Shown: in pieces, positions 12,275 through 24,526 of the stretch | How positions within the stretch are numbered: position 1 is the first letter of the stretch | How the letters are laid out: each line of letters opens with the position of its first letter | Assembly: GCA_032207245.1 (NCBI GenBank) | Contig: CM063498.1 | Span: 96,098,851 to 96,162,850, forward strand | Length of the DNA stretch: 64,000 nt | Source: Pardosa pseudoannulata | Lineage: Eukaryota > Arthropoda > Arachnida > Araneae > Lycosidae | Direction of reading: 5' to 3' | Notes under the pieces: model-generated | The model's input: only the letters and a program-made list of their open reading frames with translations | Database searches by the model: none | What the model was told of the DNA's origin: nothing | Made by a program: the position numbers and the translations under genes

Positions 12275-13111
12275 CCACCCAGTGTTTTGTTGAACCATGA
12301 ATCTAGAAAAACAAGTAGCACCTCATCTCACGAGAGGGAACAACTTACAGCATTCTTATTTCCACACTCTTTTTCGGCTGTTTTACAACCCTTTATCTAT
12401 GAATACTCTGAGGTATTGGATTTGGAAATGAAATTAATTTATAATTCTTAACGGTTGTGTGGAATCCTTGTATTAAATTGCATTTTGTAAGTTTAACGAA
12501 AAGTATACGGTTTATCCAAAATCGGAAAGAGTAGTAATAAATTGTTTCATGGTATATATGGTAATCTTCCTCCTAGTTTTTTGTTGACCCATCAATCTAG
12601 GAAAACAAGTTGCACCTCATCTCTCGAGAGGAAACAACTGACAGCATTCTTCTTTCTACACTCTATCTCGGTTGCTTAACAACCCTTTATCTATGAGTAC
12701 ACTGAGGTATTGAATTGAAAATGAAACTAATTTGCAATTTTTAACGCTTGTGTGGAAGCCTTGCAATAAATTGCCATTTTACGTAAGAAAAGTATTCGGT
12801 TTACCTAAAATCGGAAAGAGTAGTAATGAATTGTTTCGTGGTATACATGGTATTCTTCCACTTAGTTTTATGTTTACCCATCAATCTAGGAAACAAGTTT
12901 CACCTCATTTCATGAGAGGGAGTAACTCCCAGCATTCTTCTTTCTACACTCTTACTCAGTTGTTTTACAACCCTTTATCTATGAATACTCTAAAGTTTTG
13001 AATTGGAAATGAAACTAATTTACAATTTTTAACGCTTGTGCGGGATCTTAGCAATAAATTGCCATTTTGTTAGGCGAAAGAAAAGTATGCGGTTTATCCA
13101 AAATCAGAAAG
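12275..13111. repeat. Tandem repeat, three copies of ~290 bp
   Basis: Units begin at about 12275 (5' part missing), 12528 and 12818. Each carries aatctaggaaa, the block gcacctcatct or its variants, acaaccctttatctatga, and the joint ccaaaatcggaaag. Copies differ by substitutions and small gaps, so the array is not recent. Confidence 0.85.
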
Positions 13112-13680
13112 ATTTGTCGCCGTCGAGAGTCGTGGATGTCGATCGACGTCGTCGTCAGAAAGAGATATGTCGAAGCAATTTATTAATAAAATAAATTGTT
13201 TCGACGTATACAACAACGAGCATTTTCTAGCCGTTTCGTATACAAATGAGGAGAAGACAGGTCATTTCCCCTCAGATGTTTACAATAAGCTCCTCTGTGC
13301 ACAGATTTTCTTGGGCGAAGTTATTCTGGGATTCAGAGATCTCGGCTTTCGGATACTACTGTAGGATCCAAAAGGTTAACAAAGAAGGAATCAAAGACAT
13401 CGAAATGGTCATAACTTGAGGACAAACGGCTTGAAAAAATATCCGTGTCTGTATTTTTGGTGCCAACTTCTTCTTCATCGTTTTTCTTTTTATGCAAGAT
13501 TTCCGACAAAATCTCTTTATAACTAACTCCTGTAAAAAGCCATAACTTTATCATCCGTTGTTAAAATTTTCTCCACGTCTTCTTTTTCTGATATTTAAAA
13601 TCTGAAATAACGTTGCAGAGTGACATCAAAAACCAATTATCCTTGAGAAAACCATCGTTTTACGGAGGTTTATTAGTGCA
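13112..13680. other. Unassigned island of mixed composition after the tandem repeat
   Basis: Starts with a CpG-rich stretch (gtcgccgtcgagagtcgtgg and gatcgacgtcgtcgtcag), unlike its surroundings. Short frames of 65 (+) and 73 (-) codons cross it. Neither resembles a family I know. Confidence 0.4.
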
Positions 13681-14239
<559 letters not shown>

Positions 14240-14999
14240 CTTAAACAACATCGAAAAAAATTTAAATCAATTTTAAAACGATTTCAATTTTTACGAATAT
14301 TTTGCCAGTTTTTAAAATGTTTCATACTTATAAACTTTTCATATTTTCTTCAAATTTTTTTACTTATCATTACTTTAATATATATTTTAAACATTTCTGA
14401 GTATTATTTTATCAATACATAGAGCAGTTAATTTATAGGATACATTTTTATGTCCGAACATTGAATTTTCTTGAAAAACTCGGAATGTTCTAAATTTAAA
14501 TTGAGTTTTGAATACACCAATGTAAATGATAAATGTACCAAATGTAAAATAGATTCTCAGATTTATTTCAGTGCTTATAAGTAATGTTTTGAAAATATTT
14601 CGTAAAATTAAAAAAAAAAATTAAATTACAAAAAAATCTATAAAATTAAAAAAAAATTTCAAAAATGTTATGAGATTTTAAGATTTTAATGTAATTATTT
14701 TACTTATACTTTATTTTATACGTGTATAAAATATTATTATCGTAAATGAGTAATTTATGCAAACGTTTTGTAACATCCACTGTAGTATAATTATCGGATG
14801 GTATATCTCTTTGCAATATTACAGAGGTGCCATAATAGCTGTAATTTATACCGGTTATTGGCCTGTTATCCGTTTCAGTGACCCAATAGTGATGTATATC
14901 TGCTTTTCCGGTCGGAGTTTCCTTTACTTATTATAATAGTAAAGGAAAGATTCTTAATCCTCCGCTCTCGTTTCGAAGCCACGAGTGAAGCCTTTGGAT

Positions 15000-15110
15000 T
15001 CCCCAGATATTGCGGACATAAAGTGCTTACTCAGAGGAAAAATGTATAGGTACGGAATCGTACATGTAACCAGACTTAAACATCATTTGTCGAAAGGTAA
15101 GGCTTTCATT
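15000..15110 (+). pseudogene. Possible BED zinc-finger remnant of a hAT element
   Basis: One frame reads HVTRLKHHLSKGK at about 15062-15100, the end of a BED finger in many transposases. Cys-containing sequence just upstream is in another frame. Too short for certainty. The surrounding 14236-15128 stretch holds nothing else. Confidence 0.4.
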
Positions 15111-15128
15111 TTATTTATTTATTTATTT

Positions 15129-15683
15129 TCTGTCCGAGTGACACAGTTTCTGTAACACTAAACGTCAAAATTGCATGAAAAAGTAATGTTTTCAGTTACT
15201 GATGTTGTTGCTTTTACAGATACGTTAACCTTTCATTTTTTTTTTTAAATTTATAAGTGCTACAATAAACATTGTAGCTGTGTTGTATTTTATAGTCCAA
15301 CTTAAAGAATATTTCTGAAAGTAAAGTATGTTTAAACAGTTCATTTAACCCACTGACTCTCCTGTACTTCACGTATGATATAATAATCTATTACTTTATA
15401 AGCTTGTGTATCACATGTGATACACAATGAACTGTTTGATTTTCTGTCCGAGTGACACAGTTTCTGTAACGCTAAACGTCAAAATTGCATGAAAAAGTAA
15501 CTTTTTCAGTTACTGATGTTGTTGCTTTTACACATACGTTAACCTTTCATTTTTTTAAAATTACAAGTACTACAATAAACATTGTAGCTGTGTTGTATTT
15601 TATAGTCCAACTTAAAGAATATTTCTGAAAGTAAAGTATGTTTAAACAGTTCATTTAATCCTTTGCCTGTCCTATACTTCACG
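15129..15683 (+). repeat. Direct duplication with ~314-bp period
   Basis: The unit starting tgtccgagtgacacagtttc occurs at 15131 and again at 15445. It runs through gttactgatgttgttgc and gtagctgtgttgtatttt to gtttaaacagttcattta, and copies are about 95% alike by eye. The spacer between them contains a perfect palindrome. Confidence 0.9.
15404..15427. repeat. Perfect 24-bp palindrome
   Basis: TTGTGTATCACA is followed directly by its reverse complement TGTGATACACAA, with no loop. Lies between the two copies of the 314-bp duplication. Confidence 0.95.
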
Positions 15684-15684
15684 T

Positions 15685-15997
15685 CTTTGTATATAAAATT
15701 CTTCTGTTCTTGTTTTTGTACTAGAACTCCTCTTAAACGGCTTTACTGATTTTGATGAAATTTTGTGTATGCAATTAAGATGATTCGAGAATGGTTTAGA
15801 TTTACAATTTGATCCGTTAGAAAATGTTATTTTATTAAAAATCCAGAATTGCACACTTATTGAGATTATTATAATGCTGCTTCAAACCCTTCACTGCCAA
15901 CGTATCTATGGCACAGTGATCAGCGCAACTAACTTCAGTACTAGATGTCCCAGTATCGAATCTCCGTACAGGCGATATGGGAATTTTAATTTAATCT
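15685..15997 (+). repeat. Composite tRNA-related repeat, copy 1
   Basis: A body (15685-15885) starts tatataaaattcttctgt. A tRNA-like part follows: A box gtatctatggcacagtgatc, B box gtatcgaatctccgt, and end ggcgatatgggaattttaatttaatc. The reverse-strand copy at 39658-39982 has the same order, so body plus tRNA-like part move as a unit or share an ancient junction. Confidence 0.72.
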
Positions 15998-16040
15998 TCG
16001 TTTGTGAGGACTGAACGCTTGGTGGCGTCAAGTATTTTTA

Positions 16041-16140
16041 ATAGGATAGGGTGCACCTTTTCGGTACCCGAGATCGTGGCTTTGAATCCCACTGTTGGCA
16101 TAAATGCTTGTATCCATTTGGTGGAATCGGCTTTAACCCG
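16041..16140 (+). repeat. Diverged SINE (family A)
   Basis: Contains ataggatagggtgcacc, ctttgaatcccactgttggc and gaatcggctttaa, matching the A box, B box and body of the family. Confidence 0.65.
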
Positions 16141-16526
16141 CAAGGACTCGTGCCGGACCTCTGAGGCGCGAGCATTATAAAAACATTCCACACAAAATTC
16201 CCAGTAGATATAAACTTCCCAGATTTTCAGTATCTGTCTTATAGATCTTTTAAACCCCAAGTAACATACTTTTCAGCAATTTTCTCTGAATATTTTTTTC
16301 AAATAGAGATACTTTTATTTTATTCGGGCTCCTGTGACCCAGTGCACGTTTATGCACTTTTGCATTGTTATTTAGTGTTTGTGGTCGGAGGAGAGATGCT
16401 GTCAAAAATACATTGTTATTTAATTAAAATGATGAAATATAAAGATGTGATTTAAATTTATAACTTGTGTCTTATGTTTGTGCTTTCGGAATGCTAATAA
16501 AAAAAGATCTACAGTCCAAAATACTT
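16141..16526. other. Unassigned sequence
   Basis: A GC-richer patch runs to about 16190; the rest is AT-rich. No gene recognised. Confidence 0.5.
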
Positions 16527-16661
16527 TTAAAAATTAATATTTCAAATAATCCGAAATATATTTTAAACTTTTAATAAAGTATTTTTGGTAATACAAATTT
16601 CCTGTTCATCATCAAAAGCAATTTTGTAAGTATTTGGCTGAGAAAAGTTGCACTTGGCATC
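16527..16661 (-). repeat. Dispersed repeat, copy 2
   Basis: Reverse complement matches 1755-1890 through the Ctcagccaaa, tgcttttgatgatgaacag and ccgaaatata blocks, with small differences. Confidence 0.6.
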
Positions 16662-16668
16662 CTTGCAG

Positions 16669-16732
16669 GTTAAGCAGTAAATAACGGTCTCATTAACTCT
16701 CTTGTAGCAAAACAGTAGCGCTCCAAACCAAG
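16669..16732 (+). repeat. SINE (family A) 3' fragment
   Basis: Holds taagcagtaaataacggtc, tctcttgtagcaaaacagtag and ctccaaacca, the 3' part of the family. Confidence 0.7.
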
Positions 16733-17460
16733 CAACCAATTATCTACCCTTGGTCTGTCTACCTTACATTTTAACTTAGGTTCCTCATAGAATGTGGCGC
16801 CGCTGCTGTGAGACTCTGTGAACAAAAGCATATTTACCAGACTGTTATATTATTCTGTCTTTTGGCAACCATTTTTACAAAAAAAAGTGTAAAGTTGTTT
16901 CTATACGTTTTTATTCACAATTTTTAATAAAATGTTAATAATAATGATAACAACAATAAAACAAGGAATGCTTTTAGTTTCTAATTATTTCCTCTCTTTG
17001 TTTTTAGTTATGTTTATCTAATATCTTTTATATAATTTAATTAAAGAAAGCTTTAGCATTTGAATAAATTCTAATATTTTGATGTCATTTGTTAAAGAAA
17101 AAAGTAAATACTTAAAATGGTATCCAACACTCTGAAAATAGCATTGTAGACCTGCTTTATTTGCTGTGACTGATAACTCTTATCATTTTGGGAATTGCCG
17201 TTTCCTTTTCAACTGGTGAATTTCAAATGATTGATCAGAAAGTAACGGTGGATAATATTTATCTCATTTACATTTACTTCCTATTCCTGTTTATCATATT
17301 ATGTTCTTCCTCATTAAAAAGCTATGATTTAAAAATTGATACTAAAAATTTTCTTGGTTTTCTTCTAGTTAAAGTATTTTTGTTTATCTACTGGCACATA
17401 CATATACAATATATAAAAAAAATGATTGCCTCTAAAGTTCTTCAAGATTCTGATAATAAA
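16733..17460. other. Unassigned sequence
   Basis: AT-rich after a short mixed segment. An open frame on + (from 17188) is low-complexity hydrophobic and runs into the mobile element, so it is not called. Confidence 0.5.
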
Positions 17461-18361
17461 CACATTGTATGCGGGACACATACTAGTACGTTTTCTGACG
17501 ATTCATACTTAAGCGCGGGTCACGCACTAGTACGGGTTACTATAACAACATGTTTTGTTTGTGGGTACAAAAATAATGGTATATACAAGAAGACGAAGCC
17601 GAATGTTCTTGTCTACTACATAGTTTCTGGAAAAATTTAGACAGATAAAAACTAGTTTTTATATCAGTCGATGCGTAACCACAGAAAGAGAAAAAATTAA
17701 AACTATATACTACTATTTCTATTTGATTTTTCATATTTACGATATTATTATAAATTTATCTACTAAAAAATATATTTTTAGTTTACAAAAATCTTATTTA
17801 TAGTTCTATTTATATATTTCTATTTATATTGCCGCATAAAAAAGTTTAGTCAACGAGCTCAGTGGCCGAATGGTCAAAGCACGCGATCCAGACCCGGAGA
17901 TTGTGGGTTCGATGCTTGCTATGGCAGTTTATCCAAAGTACGGATTTTTAATTTAAAAATGTTATTTGTTTCCTTATGTTCTTGAATATTCTAGATCTTT
18001 CTTTAATATGTAAATTAGTTATTTATCGAATATTCTGTTCGGGTATAAAAGCTGATACCCACTAGTTGTAGGCAACTTCCCAATCTTGTAAAGTTGCGAG
18101 TTGCTACTTAGCTTTAATAAATTCTTCTCTTAAGTTAAACGGTGTGTTCATTCGAATCTTCTTGACAATATATTTGTCAATATAAAATACGAAAATTCTT
18201 TCTTTAGTTATACGAAAAGTCTTTCAATATAAAATACGAAAAGTTGGTTAAAAAAATAAATAATTTTCGATCTATTGAGATTTAACTTAATAACTAAATT
18301 TACGCTCTAAACGCCCGCTCCCGGTGCAATTCCGTTGCTAAATGTTCCCACACACAATGTG
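17461..18361 (-). mobile_element. TTAA-flanked element (piggyBac-type), copy 2, inverted and interrupted
   Basis: The reverse complement matches 8143-8662 over both ends. It starts CACATTGTATGCGGGACAC and ends with caatgtg next to TTAA (18362-18365); the other flank is TAAA. A 400-bp insertion at 17846-18245 splits it. Shared internal blocks include the tactagtacg palindromes and ttttgtacccacaaac. Confidence 0.85.
17846..18245 (+). mobile_element. 400-bp insertion: tRNA-like head plus LTR-like segment
   Basis: Bounded by aaaagtt on both sides (17839-17845 and 18239-18245), a likely 7-bp duplication. The first part is tRNA-like: A box agtggccgaatggtcaa and B box gtgggttcgatgc. Further on are a TATA box (gggtataaaag at ~18041) and a polyadenylation signal (aataaa at 18116), arranged as in an LTR promoter and R region. 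Whether this is one element or two is unclear. Confidence 0.5.
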
Positions 18362-18375
18362 TTAACTTTCCCAGC

Positions 18376-18546
18376 ACTGAATGATGGTCGAATGGGTAGG
18401 TCGCTGCTCTTCCTTACCGGAGTTTGTTGATTCGAGTTTCAGTGCTGTCATGTATGTTCGTAGCCGTTCGCAATCAGCTTCAAGCAGTATGTCCCGGTCC
18501 CATTAGCCCTCGTGTAGCAAAACAGTACACCGTAGCGTTCCAAACC
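18376..18546 (+). repeat. tRNA-derived SINE (family A)
   Basis: Contains actgaatgatggtcgaatgg, B-box-like gattcgagtttcag, gccgttcgcaatcagcttc, cattagccctcg and ccgtagcgttccaaacc. It lies 15 bases after the TTAA element. Confidence 0.82.
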
Positions 18547-19030
18547 TTTTTTTGAGATTGCATTACTTTCTCACTTTCCAAAATTAAGACTAACTACTAA
18601 ACATGCCCCTTTCTTATTCTTCCCTAAACCAGCTGTCAATCCTCCCTGGGATAACTGAGGATTGTTACTAACTGTATGCTGTTGTATGCAAATTTTCCGC
18701 CACGGTTTGCTTTCAAACGCTATAGCAGAATTAAAACCCTTTCTCATGCAAAGTTAGATGCTTAATTACCCACTTCTCTGGTGCGGCATTTTCACATTTC
18801 TCCAAATTAACACATCCACGGTTGTCTAGACGTGTCCGTCGATTCTGCGAGATTAAGATTAAAGAAACTTAAGTATCACCTGGTCTCGTGCACTTGTATG
18901 CACATTCCACGACATGCCTGTAGTAAAGTTAAAATGTTGGTTATTTATTACTTCCGTGTGATTGGTGAAAAGGAATTTTTACCAATCACATGATAAATTG
19001 GTCAATAAATATGCCAAAAATGATAATGAC
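18547..19030. other. Unassigned sequence
   Basis: Mixed composition, possibly old repeat material. No gene recognised. Confidence 0.5.
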
Positions 19031-19207
<177 letters not shown>

Positions 19208-20165
19208 TAATAAGATATACTGAGAATCAAAACTGATTTACCTAGATAAAGTATGGTGGAAAATTAAAGCTGCCATTGTAGTGTAGAGACAAAACAAGAA
19301 TGTAGTTCAAATATTAAAAATTCAAAAACTTCAAAAATATTGAATGATTTTTTTGGCATTGGTTTTCTCCTTTCTCTATCAGAATAGGAGATGTGCCCTG
19401 TTGATTTTTTGACTACAGCACCCTTGTAAGTAAAACATTTTGGTAACTCTCTGAGATGTAAAGAAATGCTAATAATTTTTCACATGTGTCTAAAACCTTT
19501 TTTTTTTTTAAGTTGTAGGAGTGTGACTAAATAGACATTATGATGTTCAATTGCAACAGTTTAGAATACCTAGAATTGTAGTTAACAAATTGAAAATTAA
19601 GACTGTCCAAGCATACCGTTATAGATAGCTTTAGAAAATTAGTCAAGAGAGATGAAACTGAAAACTAGATTAGCTGTGTGGCATTTGACCACAAAAGTCA
19701 GTAATTATAACACACATCGGTGACATATCTCATATCAATAGGGATGATTTTTAAACCTACAAAATATTTCTTTTAAGAATTTATGGCTTTGAACTTTAAA
19801 TCTGAAAATAGTTTAACATTTCATTAACACTCTGTGGATATCTATATACTCCCCTCGTACACACAAGTTGAAGTCTCACTTGAGTCACAGACAATGACCA
19901 TCATGAATTATGGACCTGGGAGTTTAAGTCTACCTTTCTCTGTATTTATTTTTATTTTAAAACCTGAAACTTTCAGAGTTTATTAGAAATGTCCTGTAAG
20001 TAGAAATGATAGTTTTGTGCTGTTAATAACTGTTTTCTTAAAATTGCATCAAAATTATTTTAAACTGGATTTATTTATAGCTATTTGTTATAAAAAATTA
20101 AATAGCATGAGGAAACTTACTATACTGTAATTTTTTTTTTACTTACAATTACTCAAATAGTCTTA

Positions 20166-20205
<40 letters not shown>

Positions 20206-23200
20206 AAAGTCAATGCATGTACGTACATGTTTGTATATATGTGAGTATGTAGATTCTACATCTGCTCTTAAAGTACTGGCCTAATTACAAGAAAAATTGT
20301 TATAAATATGCCTTACAGTACATCAAAAAATACTGTCAAAATTAAAATGTTAAAAATCTATCCCTTACCCCATTTTCAAGCATTTAAAGTCATAATTTCA
20401 TGTATTAATTTTACCAGTTAAAGACATTAGATCAATTTTGTGAAATGACACTGAAAAGGTGAAAATAAAATTTTCCATAGCACTGACACATCATTACTTT
20501 GAGTATCTCATTTATTTATTTTATATTATATAAATATAGTCTTTATAATTTCAATTAGTTTTTACCTGAAATTCAGATATTTTGTGATTTACTTTAGTAT
20601 ATGGCACAAATGACAGGATATTTATAGAAAAGATAATTTAAAATTTTATTCGATTACTTTTTATAAGACAATAAAAGTTTTATGATCCATATTCTATTAA
20701 TAAAATTTACAAATTCCAAGGAGTCTATATCATGGGTAAATAAATATCATTTTTATATATTTTCATATATTAATAAGTGTTCATTTGAATGTGCATTTGT
20801 TTTCATTATAAAACCACACAGTTTATCACACAATAAAAGTTCAATAATCAATACTCTATAAACAAATTTTTTTTAAAGTACATATTCCATACAGACTAGG
20901 CTAGAAAGAAACATCTATTTTTAATTTATCTCCCTCTCTCTATATATAAACTACATATATTAAGATGAATGTTCATATATGTATTTCTTTTTATACAAAT
21001 GCACAAAAGTTATTTGTAAAAATCTAAATTATTAACAACATCCTTTGATTCTATGAAATGAATACTGTCAATTTCACTACCTCTTCTGTCCATCCTATAA
21101 TGAGATATGACAATATAAGAGTGAGCTTTATTCATTAGTGCCAAATATTGAAAATTTACCAAGATTCGTACATTAGTGTCAAAATATATTTTGCCAATTT
21201 ATATTTCTAGCCAAGGCTAATAGATTAACCAAATCCATGGTTTGGAAATGATTTTTCTTATAACTTTTGTTTCTAGCCAAAGCAAAATATAAGAGATATT
21301 AACATTGTTGATCAACATCGGAGAGCAGAACATCAGTGTATTTGCTGTCTGCAAAGGATACACCACCTGCAAAGTGATAATTCTTATTTATTTAACAATT
21401 TATCTGAAGATAAAATTCCTTACGGTATGCTTTTGTATTAAGCAATTAATGAATTTTAGAAAAAACTATCCTGCTTAAAAGATTACTTCTAGATATAAGA
21501 GATGTGTCAGATCACTACGTTAATGGAATTTTACAAAGCTTGCCAAGTTTTCCATAATTAACGATAACTTTTGGCACTCCTTATTCTGGAAATGCTTTAT
21601 CGTTATATTAACACAAGCCTCATAGGTTTTGCTACATTTAGGCCAATCAGACTGTGACCTACTAGAACAGTGTGTTCGATGTGGACATACCAAAAACATC
21701 CCTTTTTTAGACACTGAAAATAATCGATAAATATGTCAAAAACCACTCTAAAGGCTAGTTTTGATCTTTCTTTATATAATAGATGGCAGCACTTTACTAG
21801 CCTATCAATAATTTTTGGATATACATCGTTTTTTAAAACACTGATTTTTCAAAGAAAATTTTGAGATTTTTTCCTACTTCAGTAATCTTATCAGGAATCG
21901 CTGGTTTAAAAATTATCAAATATTATATATATCCACTTGCATGTGGACCTACTGGTACATAATTAGCTTTTACTTTTTTTTGGAAAACTTCTAAAATGAA
22001 GCTTTAAAACATGGTGAACTGCTTTACTGAGGTTTTTATTGAAGAATAAGAATGAGAAGATGTACTGATGCTTTATTATTTTTAGCAGTCATGTATAATT
22101 ATAGTCAACTTAGTTAAGTTTGTGGCTTCATTGTAGAACAGCACAGACAATAAACTGAAAAACCAGTATTTTTATGCTAAATCTATCTTTTAAATGTTAT
22201 TAAAATGAAAGTATCTTTAATGAAATTACATATATATTTTAATTTAAATTTTATTTAGACATGTTTTAAACTTATATACAAGTTTAAAATTAGTTTACTT
22301 AATACTAAAGATTTTAAAAGTTCAATTTAAATCAGTTCACAGATAAATGTCCTTCTGTTACCATATTTATATTCTTCCGTTATCATTAAAAACATTTCAA
22401 TTAAAAACCTAATAAAATTATAGCTGTTTCTCATCAATGAGTGAAGTAATCCTGCTTTGTATAAAAAAACAATTTTACACCCAATAGGTTCTTGGTGAAG
22501 TGGTTAAGATATAGTATTTTGGTAACAAAAGGACATTCATCGTTTCTATTAGCGATATATATTTTTCAAACATGAAATATGCCTATTTTAAAAAAGTATT
22601 CTTAAAAAGTAAGACACTTAAAGGATACAAGTTAGCTTCAGTATCATATTCTAAAATAAATATTATTTAAGAGACAATATTAAAATAGATTTTCTGCACT
22701 GTAAAAACATTGAGAAAGTTGATTTGTCCTTTATTATATGAAAATCATTGAGATAATTGGAAAAAAATATATTAAAATTCACTATATTCATATATTTTTG
22801 AAGAAAATGATATATGGCAAGTGACAGAATGTTTTCTTTAAATGTAAGTGTGACATCTTTTTCTCAGAATTCACTCACTTAATGCATGATTGAGAAATGT
22901 GCAACATTAACATTAGGTATTTTAAAAAGAAATCTCCAAATATATTAACTGAGTGTTCTAATACTTTTTTCTGATATTAACTTCAAACATAAGAGGATTT
23001 TCTTACATGAAAAATAGTTATAACAGGAATAAGAAAAAATTTAACAACAAACAATAGAACGAAATGCATATATTGCTAAACACTGACCAGTATTACAAGA
23101 AAGGAGAATAAAAAAAAAACTGAAACAATCTAAACTGCATGTTTACAATTAAGATATTCAGTACTGTAAAACCATTGCTATGTAACTGACATAAAAATTA

Positions 23201-23967
23201 AACTTCAGAAATGTGAGAGCAACAAAATAAAAAAAAAAAAAAAAATAAAAAAAAAAAAACAATAGTTCATAACATTCTCCGTACAAACTAAATAATGTAA
23301 TAAAAACTATTTCATAATGCATCTACTTAAAAATCAAAAACAGAAAAATAGTTAAAGAATTTTTTGTGGGAAAATTATACATAGTAGGGATTAATTCTAA
23401 ATTTGTTTTATTATAACCCACAAATATGTAACGAAGAGGATCTAAGAAGAATAAATGTAATTAGCATATTAAATTTGTCCAGAAATATTAATACAAAATA
23501 ACTCTTAAATGAGTTATTTTCATCATCATGAATAAAGGATATATTCTCAATTAATGTCTGATAAAAGCCAGAAAAAAGGGCAAATTCTCAAATTACGACA
23601 ATTCTGGCTTTAGTTTCAAACGGAATGGCAGTTTATTGTTTGTCTATTGACTGTTGTAAACATGAAAATGAATAGGAAGGGCATTACAGTAGTTCGTGAC
23701 GCTGCGACAAATTGCCTTATTAGGCAATCACAATAAGTAAAGATGCGTTGTACAATGGTAACTACTATTCAACCAATCAAACATAAACATCTTTTTTGCT
23801 GGAAACCAAGCAAGCAAAATTGTAGTCACTTTTATCCTATTTCCTCCCAGCTTCGTATGTTTTCTTATTGAGGTTTATTAAATCATTTAAGTGACATTTA
23901 TTTTTGATAGACAGTAATTGATTTCCAGTTTACTCAGATAATATTCTAGGCTTCCATAGCCATAGTA
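19208..23967. other. Long unassigned AT-rich interval
   Basis: Nearly 5 kb with no convincing gene. Contains a 33-base A run (20166-20198) and A-rich runs near 23225-23260. A 64-codon minus frame (21520-21714) has several Cys/His and an HFQNKE stretch. It might be decayed zinc-finger transposase sequence, but the evidence is too weak to call. Confidence 0.5.
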
Positions 23968-24524
23968 TCTCCAATATAATAATATCCTAAGTTATCTGTT
24001 CTTCTGTCCTCTAATTTATGAAGCGGTTAGACCTGGAATGGAGAGAGGCATCCATACCGGCTTCTTGATTAGTTAGGGTTAGCAAAATTCAAAGCAAGTC
24101 TTTAAAACGTTCAAAATAAACCCCTTCCTCCATTTTCGAGCGTTTCATGCCATTATTTCGAGCCTTATTTTTCCTGGTTAAGAGCAGGCGAATAAATTTA
24201 TAAATTTATCACTTAATACATAGGTAAAAATAACATTTTTTCTAGCATTATAACGTCTTTCCTTTAACCACATCATTTAATTATTTCTCATTTTAAATTA
24301 TTTTAATGACGTCTGCATTATTTTCATCTGTTTCATCCTTGAACGTTACGTAAATAATTTTCTTTTATATCTGGTTTAAATAATAGACTAGGTACATATG
24401 GGATAACTTTAAATTTCATTCTCTATTATTTATTGCTGCAATGAAAATTTTATGATCGGTATTACAAAAATTTCTTTTCATAAAAGTCTAGAAGTCTATT
24501 TCACGGACTAATAAATATATAGCG
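23968..24524 (+). mobile_element. Helitron-like element, truncated copy C
   Basis: Begins TCTCCAATATAATAATATCC after an A, matching the 5' ends of elements A and B. It runs through tagttagggttagcaaaattc and gtcttta to cacggactaataaatatat. The hairpin 3' end is missing where an LTR-like segment starts. It lacks the 520-bp insertion, so it shows the empty TTAA site near 24112. Confidence 0.7.
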
Positions 24525-24526
24525 TT

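Noticed and set aside
17188..17640. 150-codon + frame with hydrophobic segments
   Set aside because: Low-complexity, no family similarity, and its second half is the inverted TTAA element.
21520..21714. 64-codon minus frame with Cys and His residues
   Set aside because: Too short and the spacing fits no zinc finger firmly. Left as unassigned.
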